Positions 27,219 to 33,460 of a stretch of 64,000 nucleotides of DNA are shown here, piece by piece; position 1 is the first letter of the stretch, and every line of letters begins with the position of its first letter. The stretch covers positions 124,001 to 188,000 of the forward strand of contig CAXXSX010000001.1 of the NCBI GenBank assembly GCA_963677165.2. The letters are read 5' to 3'. Source of the DNA: JAFGXT01 sp963677165. Lineage in GTDB: Bacteria; Verrucomicrobiota; Lentisphaeria; Victivallales; SZUA-371. The notes beneath the pieces were generated by a model. That model was not told the DNA's origin. It was given only the letters and a program-made list of their open reading frames with translations, and made no database searches. The translations under genes and the position numbers were made by a program.

Positions 27219-27860
27219 TTATACTGTTTCTGTTGCCAGCTCGAAGCCGTCTTCTTTTGCGATTACCGCTGCGGCTGTTACCGGTTTTTCAAGTTCGGCG
27301 AATACGCCTTCACGGATGATATATGAACATGCGGCCTCTGCTGTGGTTGCGTTGAAATTGTCATCGCTGTAATGAGAGCAGGGGGTATTGTGTTCATAAG
27401 TGGCAACATAAAATGCTTTGCCCGGAGTCAGTTCGAATTCCTGAACGCTGATGCCGTTGTGGCGGATAATACCAAGGTAGGCCGCACAGTTTATACGGTT
27501 GACGGCGGCAATAATACGCGGGGTACTGAGATGGTCTTTTTCATAGTCCATAGCAAGCAAACCAAGTCCAAATGCATCGCGGATTGGCATGCCCATGGCG
27601 ATCTTTTCCGCGATCGGGTCGGTGTGGGAACCGTTGCTGACTACAGCGACATCTCCGGCGATCCGTACGCAGTTATAAGCGATATACGGATTCTTACTGA
27701 GATCGTCTTCATGACCGGGACGCGGCATGATGGACACGGTCTGGGTTTCATTATTAAGTCTGGCTTCACGGTTGGGGAACGAGCGTGATGATACCCGATA
27801 CATACCGACGACTTCCCCGGACTGGTTCATTCCGGCTGCGACGATTCTGCCAACGTACAT
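27219..27860 (-). CDS. purO: IMP cyclohydrolase, archaeal type
   Basis: Closes the purine ring (FAICAR to IMP). The 213-residue product matches the PurO family (PF07826) over its length: MYVGRIVAAGMNQSGEVVGMYRVSSRSFPNR, VSNGSHTDPIAEKI and the middle LAMDYEKDHLSTPRIIAAVN. PurO is the usual enzyme of archaea, while most bacteria use the bifunctional PurH. I chose the ATG at 27860, preceded by AGGAG 11 bases upstream, over a longer frame from 27974 that runs through a palindromic repeat. It is co-transcribed with the helicase. Confidence 0.88.
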   Translation of the reverse strand: MYVGRIVAAGMNQSGEVVGMYRVSSRSFPNREARLNNETQTVSIMPRPGHEDDLSKNPYIAYNCVRIAGDVAVVSNGSHTDPIAEKIAMGMPIRDAFGLGLLAMDYEKDHLSTPRIIAAVNRINCAAYLGIIRHNGISVQEFELTPGKAFYVATYEHNTPCSHYSDDNFNATTAEAACSYIIREGVFAELEKPVTAAAVIAKEDGFELATETV

Positions 27861-27880
27861 AGTTTTATATGCTCCTGTTA

Positions 27881-28044
27881 TATAATTTTCAACGAGTCTT
27901 GCGAAATGATCGAATTTTGGTAGGGCGCGCTCTCCGTAGCGCGCCGTTCCCCGGGGTTTTGTGCTCAGACACAAAACTGCGGACGGTTGCGGAGAACCGT
28001 CCCTACCCGTAAATATGCATTTCGCATAAGTCTTATAATTTTCA
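27881..28044. mobile_element. MITE-like palindromic element upstream of purO
   Basis: The 11-bp direct repeat TATAATTTTCA occurs at 27881-27891 and 28034-28044. Inside it are terminal inverted repeats TGCGAAAT (27900-27907) and ATTTCGCA (28019-28026). Next come inverted GGTAGGG (27919-27925) and CCCTACC (28001-28007). Hairpins follow: 27924-27931 with 27938-27945 (GGCGCGCT/AGCGCGCC), 27957-27963 with 27970-27976 (TTTTGTG/CACAAAA), and 27981-27988 with 27995-28002 (GGACGGTT/AACCGTCC). No coding capacity. Direct repeat plus terminal inverted repeats suggest a non-autonomous inserted element in the purO leader. Confidence 0.65.
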
Positions 28045-28049
28045 TTCTA

Positions 28050-28092
28050 TAAATTTTTAAGAAGCGGAAAGCATTATGAACTTTCCGCTTCT
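28050..28092 (-). terminator. terminator of the FKBP gene
   Basis: Arms 28060-28071 (AGAAGCGGAAAG) and 28081-28092 (CTTTCCGCTTCT) form a 12-bp perfect stem 31 bp after the FKBP stop codon. On the minus strand an A/T-rich stretch follows, with only a short T-run. Confidence 0.7.
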
Positions 28093-28123
28093 GTAGCGTG
28101 ATAAACGCTGTTCGTCGTAAGGA

Positions 28124-28753
28124 TTAGCCGACGATATCGAGCAATTCTACTTCGAAAATCAACATCTGATCCGGGCCGATGGCCTGTCCGGCGCCGCGGC
28201 TGCCGTAAGCCAGGTTGGCCGGGATGAACAGACGATATTTACTGCCGACAGTCATCAACTGCAGAGCTTCGGTCCAGCCCGGGATTACGCCGTTAACCGG
28301 GAACTGAGCAGGTTCACCGCGATGTACAGAGCTATCGAAGATGGAACCGTCAAGCAGCGTACCGGTATAGTGAACTTTTACTACGCTTTCAGCGGAAGGT
28401 TTGTCGCCTTTGCCTTCTTCCATTACTTTATACTGCAAACCGCTTTGGGTTTCAACGACTTCTTTATCCTTACGGTTAAGGGTAAGGAATTCAGCTTCCT
28501 GTTTTTTGTTTTCTTCAGAAGCTTCTTCCTGATGTTTTGCGGCAGCTTCTTTCATTTTTGTCTGGAGTTTCTGCATCAGTTCAACAAATTCTTTTTGCTC
28601 CAGTTTGAGCTTCGCGCTGTTGGAGATGTCAGTGATTCCGTCGATAGTAGCTTCCAGATCAATGTCGATTGGAAGTTTTTTGAATGACGCACCAATATCC
28701 ATGCCAAGTGCGTAACTGATTTTCTGGTCTTCAGTTGTGAGGTCTTTGCCCAT
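28124..28753 (-). CDS. FKBP-type peptidyl-prolyl cis-trans isomerase (Mip/FkpA-like)
   Basis: A 209-residue protein with an FKBP_N dimerisation domain (about 5-95: TEDQKISYALGMDIGASFKK and a long charged helix) and a C-terminal FKBP domain (about 115-209) with VKVHYTGTLLDGSIFDSS, FPVNGVIPGWTEALQLM and IPANLAYGSRGAG. It accelerates proline isomerisation during folding. I use the ATG at 28753 with AGGA upstream; an in-frame extension to 28816 adds nothing family-like. Most Mip/FkpA proteins are exported, but no signal peptide is visible here, so it may be cytoplasmic. Confidence 0.9.
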   Translation of the reverse strand: MGKDLTTEDQKISYALGMDIGASFKKLPIDIDLEATIDGITDISNSAKLKLEQKEFVELMQKLQTKMKEAAAKHQEEASEENKKQEAEFLTLNRKDKEVVETQSGLQYKVMEEGKGDKPSAESVVKVHYTGTLLDGSIFDSSVHRGEPAQFPVNGVIPGWTEALQLMTVGSKYRLFIPANLAYGSRGAGQAIGPDQMLIFEVELLDIVG

Positions 28754-28868
28754 TGTAATCGTATCCTGTATTTTATTTTTATTCCGGCGCAAAGCTGATA
28801 AAGAGACGCAACGCACCTGCGAAGCAGTAATTTAGACGCTTTTTGCCCCTTTATCAAGACAAATGTAA

Positions 28869-28905
28869 GAGTTTTAAGTTTTAAGTGATTAAGTTTTAAG
28901 TTTTG
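28869..28905. repeat. AT-rich dispersed repeat (copy 1)
   Basis: A run built from the unit AAGTTTT around AGTGATTAAGTTTT at 28884-28897. The inverse complement of this 14-mer (AAAACTTAATCACT) occurs again at 37760-37773, also with ACTTAAAA units beside it. Confidence 0.55.
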
Positions 28906-29015
28906 GAGAAAGAGAAGAGGTTTTTTGAAGAAGCAGAGGGAAATGAAATACATTGTTTTTTTATGTTATGCGGTTATCTTTAGATATAACTATAAAATGG
29001 GGTATGAGGGAATCT

Positions 29016-29576
29016 ATGAGAAAAACAGGTTATGTGTTTTGTTTGGTAATGTTTGCTGTTTGTGCTTTCGCAAAAGAGCCCGAAGATAAGTCGTGGTCCA
29101 AAGCTGTGAATGGTATTCGGGCGAAGATTACCATGCGGGAAAGAACTGTGCTGAACGGAAGTCGAATCATTGCAGTATATCTGAATTTGAAAAACATTTC
29201 AGGAGGGTTGTATCCGCTCCATATTCATTGGAAACAGTCCGGACTTTCGTTGAAGGTTGTCGATGCGGACGGACATGAATTTCCCAAAGTTACCGCTATG
29301 GATTATAGTGGAGCGATGCCATTTGATTTTGATCTTGTTCTTCCGTTAGACGGGTTTCTTTCTTTTAATCTCTCCTTGAGTGGTCTTGGGATACCGAAAG
29401 ACAAAGCAGCAGTTCTTGACTTGGGAGATGATGACTGTTGGATTATCGATAAAGCTGCTGGAAAGAAGTATTTCCTGAAAGCCACATTAACCATTCCTCG
29501 TTCCAAAGATCACGGTCACATAAGATATTGGTACGGAACCATCGACATTCCGAAAGCGGAAATTCCTCTTAAGTAA
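29016..29576 (+). CDS. secreted protein of unknown function, tandem paralogue A
   Basis: A 186-residue protein with a signal peptide ending about CAFA (residue 19) and a beta-rich mature part. It starts KEPEDKSWSKAVNGIRAKITMRERTVLNG, continues IIAVYLNLKNISGG, and ends WYGTIDIPKAEIPLK. I use the ATG at 29016 with GAGGGA upstream; a longer frame from 28953 runs through the duplicated leader. The gene is the first copy of a tandem duplication; the second is at 30191. The signal peptide and first 40 mature residues are almost identical, then the copies diverge. Immunoglobulin-like folding is a guess from strand pattern. Function unknown. Confidence 0.75.
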   Translation: MRKTGYVFCLVMFAVCAFAKEPEDKSWSKAVNGIRAKITMRERTVLNGSRIIAVYLNLKNISGGLYPLHIHWKQSGLSLKVVDADGHEFPKVTAMDYSGAMPFDFDLVLPLDGFLSFNLSLSGLGIPKDKAAVLDLGDDDCWIIDKAAGKKYFLKATLTIPRSKDHGHIRYWYGTIDIPKAEIPLK

Positions 29577-29693
29577 TATTTTTTCGTTGAAAATTAACTT
29601 TCTTTGTGTTTTTCTTACTATTTGGATTTTCTTGATTCAGAAATAGGATATTATAGTTTAATATTTCGTTAATTTTTATTGAAAGGGGAAAAA

Positions 29694-30035
29694 ATGAAAT
29701 TCGTGTTGTCATTGATCGCGGTTATTTTTTTATCTGGACTTTGTACTGGCTGTAATATATTTGCTCCAGAGCCTGAAACATTTGCTGTAGAAAAAACTCC
29801 TGCCAGCGTAAAATATGTGATATCGATTAAGAAAGACGGGAGCATTTTTTATCAAAAGGATAAAATTGAAAGTGCCGATTTGCCTGCAACTCTGAAGAAG
29901 GAAGGCGTAAAAAAATCAGAAAAGATTCATATAAAAGCAGACCGTGATGTAAAATATAGTGTTGTCGCTCAGGTGATGGATCTGCTTTTAAAAGCTGGTT
30001 ATTCGAAAGTGTATTTTTCCACAAAGAAAAAATAA
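29694..30035 (+). CDS. predicted lipoprotein with a stand-alone ExbD/TolR-like domain
   Basis: A 113-residue protein. The N-terminus is a hydrophobic signal ending LSGLCTGC, so Cys20 is a likely lipidation site, although the -3 position is C rather than L/V/I. A short linker follows. The C-terminal 70 residues follow the ExbD/TolR periplasmic domain: VKYVISIKKDGSIFYQKDKIESADL, then KIHIKADRDVKYSVVAQVMDLLLKAGYSKVYFST. ExbD/TolR normally carry this domain on a TM helix with the key Asp; here that helix appears replaced by a lipid anchor. AAAGGGG lies before the ATG. It sits between the two duplicated genes. Confidence 0.7.
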   Translation: MKFVLSLIAVIFLSGLCTGCNIFAPEPETFAVEKTPASVKYVISIKKDGSIFYQKDKIESADLPATLKKEGVKKSEKIHIKADRDVKYSVVAQVMDLLLKAGYSKVYFSTKKK

Positions 30036-30190
30036 AAGTTTCTTGACTTTTTATTGGTTGTTTTTGGGTATCAAATGATAAGAGACTTTTGAAGAAGCAG
30101 GAGAATATGAAATACATTGTTTTTTGTTATACGGCTATCTTATAAAGTAATTGTCAAATGTGAATTTATGATAAAACCAGGGGAGGGTTT

Positions 30191-30748
30191 ATGAGTCGAA
30201 TAGGTTATGTGTTTTGTTTGGTAATGTTTGCTGTTTGTGCTTTTGCAAAAGAGCCCGAAGATAAGTCGTGGTCCAAAGCTGTGAATGGTATTCGGGCGAA
30301 GATTACCATGCGGGAGAGAACGGTTATAAATGGAACTCGAATCATTTCAGTGTATCTGAATCTTCAGAATGTATCTGGGGCGTTAAATCCACTTCATGTT
30401 CAGTGGAAGAACTCCGGACTTTCGTGGAAGGTTATTGATGAGGATGGAAATGAGTTGCCTAGAGTTCGTTATTTATCCTATAATGGTGCTATCTTACAGG
30501 ATTATGAAGTTATTCTTCCTATTGACAGTACACTTACTTTTCGTGTTTCCTGCAGTGGTCATGGTATTCCCAAAAACAAAGTAGCATTTCTTGATTTTGG
30601 ACCCGATAACTGTTGGGCTATTGATAACGCTGATGGGAGAAAGTATTTTTTGAAAGCCACGTTGACTATGCGTTGTTTCTGGAAATGCAATAAGACATAT
30701 TGGCCTGGAACCATCGATATTCCGAAAGCGGAAATTCCTCTTAAGTAA
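30191..30748 (+). CDS. secreted protein of unknown function, tandem paralogue B
   Basis: A 185-residue paralogue of the protein at 29016, with a signal peptide (FCLVMFAVCAFA) and the same KEPEDKSWSKAVNG start and TIDIPKAEIPLK end. The middle has changed: NPLHVQWKNSGLSWKVIDEDGNELPRVRYLSYNGA against YPLHIHWKQSGLSLKVVDADGHEFPKVTAMDYSGA. The DNA is near identical through the first 60 codons and in the leader (the sequence ATGAAATACATTG occurs before both), which indicates a recent duplication followed by divergence or partial conversion. GGGAGGG stands before the ATG. Confidence 0.75.
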   Translation: MSRIGYVFCLVMFAVCAFAKEPEDKSWSKAVNGIRAKITMRERTVINGTRIISVYLNLQNVSGALNPLHVQWKNSGLSWKVIDEDGNELPRVRYLSYNGAILQDYEVILPIDSTLTFRVSCSGHGIPKNKVAFLDFGPDNCWAIDNADGRKYFLKATLTMRCFWKCNKTYWPGTIDIPKAEIPLK

Positions 30749-30897
30749 TTTAGGTAAATTATTTTCTATTAAAAATTCCGCATGTAATTGATGAGTTTTT
30801 GATAATATTGAAAACACGAGTTATCTGAAATGAGACTTAATATTGAGCTTGGAGGCTGAAATATAATGAAAAAACGCTATTTTTCAGTGCTTTTCTA

Positions 30898-30926
30898 TTG
30901 ACATTAGTAGCTAAATGCCTTATAAT
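30898..30926 (+). promoter_or_regulatory. perfect consensus sigma-70 promoter for the pseudopilin
   Basis: TTGACA at 30898-30903 and TATAAT at 30921-30926 with exactly 17 bp between them, 45 bp before the pseudopilin ATG. Start of transcription is expected near 30933. Confidence 0.75.
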
Positions 30927-30971
30927 GTTGCCATGATAACACGAATTTTCAAACAAGAAAGGGGATAAAGA

Positions 30972-31748
30972 ATGACAAAGCAGAATAGAAACGTAAAAAG
31001 AAATAATTTCACACTGATCGAACTCCTTGTTGTGATCGCTATTATTGCGATACTGGCAGCCATGTTACTTCCGGCTTTGAATAAGGCGAGAGGGAAAGCA
31101 AAGTCGGTAAGTTGTCTTAACATTATGAAAGAAATGGGGGCTGCATGCCATCTTTTTGCCAATGATTATGAAGGACGTCTTCCTGCAACGATTTCCAAGG
31201 ATGATAGCGGTTCTTTGAGTCAGGACTGGAGAAAGTATTTGAACGATCTTGTTTTTCCTCAACCGAAAATAACGGATTACGGTCACAAATTTGATGTTGA
31301 ACATGATCAAGTCAGACCTTTTTACTGTCCGGCGCTTCCCGGAGATAAATCGGTATCGTACGCACGGGATTTTGCCATGAATTATGTTGCGGGTGGAGCC
31401 GATACCGGAGGCGGTCCAGGTAAGCTTGGAAAAAAATCAGCTACTGAAAATCCCTGGTTGCCGACAAGAGATTTTTATCTAGGGGCGCTGCCGGGATATT
31501 TTAAAAATACATCTAATATTATTCTTATTCAGGAGTTCAATCGATCATCAGACTGGTGTATGCCCAGATATCCATATGGTATTGACGCAATTAATAAACA
31601 GACTGGCGATGTTCTAACTCCATCTGCGGCAGTCAACTTTTTTGCGTTCCGCCATAGTGCCAAATCTAACGTAACTTTTATTGACGGACATGCGGAAGGT
31701 GTTGCCTGGAACGAGGGGTTGAATGATCCCAAACGCTTTGACAATTAG
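30972..31748 (+). CDS. pseudopilin-like secreted protein with H-X9-DG motif
   Basis: A 258-residue protein with a type IV pilin/PulG N-terminus: a basic leader, then FTLIELLVVIAIIAILAAMLLPAL (about 15-38), where prepilin peptidase would cut before Phe. The globular part ends with the H-X9-DG motif (H at FRHSAKSNVTFIDGH). Lentisphaerota and Planctomycetota carry many such proteins; their role is not established and they may form or decorate a type II secretion-like surface fibre. A consensus promoter and a GGGGA ribosome site precede it. It opens the polysaccharide block ending with the LacI gene. Confidence 0.88.
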   Translation: MTKQNRNVKRNNFTLIELLVVIAIIAILAAMLLPALNKARGKAKSVSCLNIMKEMGAACHLFANDYEGRLPATISKDDSGSLSQDWRKYLNDLVFPQPKITDYGHKFDVEHDQVRPFYCPALPGDKSVSYARDFAMNYVAGGADTGGGPGKLGKKSATENPWLPTRDFYLGALPGYFKNTSNIILIQEFNRSSDWCMPRYPYGIDAINKQTGDVLTPSAAVNFFAFRHSAKSNVTFIDGHAEGVAWNEGLNDPKRFDN

Positions 31749-31838
31749 TAAAATATTAATTAACGTTTTGTGTAAAATATTTTTATTGAACGTTAAGAGC
31801 TTGAGTAAGATCGCCGAAGGCAAAAGGTTTAGTTCACG

Positions 31839-32012
31839 TTGAGAGAAACTAAAATATCAGAGCAGGTATTGCCGGAATATTATATTTTAATATCTTCAAT
31901 GTTATCTGGAACGACTCGAACAGATAGAGAAGCAACAATAACATTAACACAAAAAGTCATTAACAATCTCGAAGATAGAAAAGATTTACAAAATAAAGGG
32001 ATAATGAAGTGA
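31839..32012 (+). CDS. possible small ORF or gene remnant before the aldo/keto reductase
   Basis: A 57-codon frame from TTG to a TGA that overlaps the GTG start of the next gene by 4 bases (GTGA). The peptide is hydrophilic (ATITLTQKVINNLEDRKDLQNKGIMK at its end). An internal ATG at 31899 would give 37 residues. The stop/start overlap suggests translational coupling, but there is no clear ribosome site and no recognised family. It may be the decayed 3' end of an older gene. Confidence 0.3.
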   Translation: MRETKISEQVLPEYYILISSMLSGTTRTDREATITLTQKVINNLEDRKDLQNKGIMK

Positions 32013-32998
32013 AATACACTGAACTAGGCAGAAGCGGACTTAAGGTTTCACGAATGGCTCTTGGCTGTATGTCAATGAGTGAGTTTTATGGCAAGTTTAC
32101 CGAAAAAGATGCGATCTGTACTCTGGAAAAAGCGATTGATCACGGGATCACAATGTTTGATACCGCAGATTGTTATGCTCATGGAGCAAATGAGCGGCTT
32201 TTGGGAAAGATCATCCGGAAACATGATCGTAATAAATTTGTGATTTGTACTAAGTTTGGAATTGTTCGTGAAGAAGGAAAATATGAACGCCGAATCGATG
32301 GATCTCCTGAATATGTGAAAAAATCATGTGAAAAAAGCCTGCTGAACTTGGGGCTTGATGAGATTGATCTCTACTATATACATCGAGTAGACAGTGGTAT
32401 TCCTATAGAGGAGACTATTGGAGCAATGTCCGAATTGATTAAAGAAGGAAAAATCAGGGCAATTGGTATTTCTGAATGTAATGCAAAAACATTGCGTCGA
32501 GCACATGCTGTTCATCCGGTTGCGGCGTTGCAAACAGAGTATTCCATGGCAACCCGCGACCCCGAAACAACAATGTTGCCTTTATGTAAAGAACTGGGGA
32601 TTTCATTTGTTGCATACAGTCCGATTTCACGTGGTTTGCTGTCTCCAAAAATATCGGAAGGAGTACAATTCCCCGATGATGATCTCCGAGGAAAGCTTCC
32701 TCGTTTTAGTCCGCAAAACAACAAAGAAAATCTTAGAGTTTTAAATATTCTTAGGGAAAAATCTCATGCAAAGGGCTGTACTCTACCCCAGTTGGCATTG
32801 GCATGGATAATGGCTCAACCATATGACATTATTCCTCTTACCGGCGCCAGGAAAGCAACACATTTATTGGAAAATATTAAATCAGTTGAATTAAATCTCT
32901 CCCAAGAAGAGTTACAAGAACTTAATACAGTACTTAAATCTCATCCTTTTAGTGGAGATCGTTATACACCTGAGGGGATGAAAGGAATTGATGAATAG
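32009..32998 (+). CDS. aldo/keto reductase
   Basis: A 329-residue NAD(P)H-dependent reductase of the AKR superfamily. The tetrad is visible: Asp in FDTADCYAHG, Tyr in the same motif, Lys in FVICTKFG and His in LYYIHRVD. The nucleotide-binding end has IIPLTGARKATHLLEN. It belongs to the YhdN/AKR13-like group by its N-terminus (YTELGRSGLKVSRMALGCMSMSEFYG). The start is GTG at 32009, with AAGGGA 8 bases upstream, overlapping the small frame before it. Probably reduces sugar-derived or other carbonyls; the substrate is unknown. Confidence 0.88.
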   Translation: MKYTELGRSGLKVSRMALGCMSMSEFYGKFTEKDAICTLEKAIDHGITMFDTADCYAHGANERLLGKIIRKHDRNKFVICTKFGIVREEGKYERRIDGSPEYVKKSCEKSLLNLGLDEIDLYYIHRVDSGIPIEETIGAMSELIKEGKIRAIGISECNAKTLRRAHAVHPVAALQTEYSMATRDPETTMLPLCKELGISFVAYSPISRGLLSPKISEGVQFPDDDLRGKLPRFSPQNNKENLRVLNILREKSHAKGCTLPQLALAWIMAQPYDIIPLTGARKATHLLENIKSVELNLSQEELQELNTVLKSHPFSGDRYTPEGMKGIDE

Positions 32999-33003
32999 TT
33001 ATA

Positions 33004-33440
33004 TTCACGTCGTGTGCAAGTTTTTTGATAATATTGCTTGAGTTTAAAGCTCGAAAATAGAGCATGATGCATTCATATATTCTGAATGTTACCTTTTAAT
33101 TTGGGACTGCCATATCGAAAATTAATAAAAAGGTTATTCATCATGCTTACTGAAGAATATATAACACAACATACTCCATTTCGAGGAAATATGAAGATTA
33201 ACAAACCTAAGAAATTTGTCCAAAAGTTAAATAACATAAGGAGGCTGATAGAAACAGCGATTGGACAATTAACTGAAAGATTTAATATTGAAAATGTCTG
33301 GGCCGGGGATTTATGGTATTTGACTGTAAGAAGAGGAAAATGCTTGCTCATACGGTTAATTGCTATCTCAACAGCAAGGTGGATAACTCTATCCTGCAAT
33401 TTGAAAACAGATTGTCGTGAAAACTTGCACATGGTGTGAA
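33004..33440 (+). mobile_element. decayed insertion sequence with terminal inverted repeats
   Basis: The left end (33004-33024) begins TTCACGTCGTGTGCAAG and the right end (33420-33440) reads TTCACACCATGTGCAAG on the other strand; 17 of 21 positions match. Between them is the 3' part of a transposase gene whose stop codon lies in the right repeat, as is common in IS elements. At about 437 bp the element is far too short to be complete, so the 5' part of the transposase has been deleted. It separates the reductase gene from the beta-helix gene. Confidence 0.7.
33086..33439 (+). pseudogene. C-terminal remnant of a DDE transposase
   Basis: A 117-codon frame. From about residue 20 it resembles the C-terminal end of IS982/IS5-like transposases: NNIRRLIETAIGQLTERFNIENV carries the helix with the catalytic-type Glu (R-x-x-I-E-T), and a hydrophobic-basic RLIAISTARW helix follows. 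The DD part of the catalytic domain is missing, so it cannot be active. The family is judged by eye, so IS982 versus IS5/IS4 is open. Confidence 0.65.
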
Positions 33441-33460
33441 CTATAATCATTAGGAGTAAA

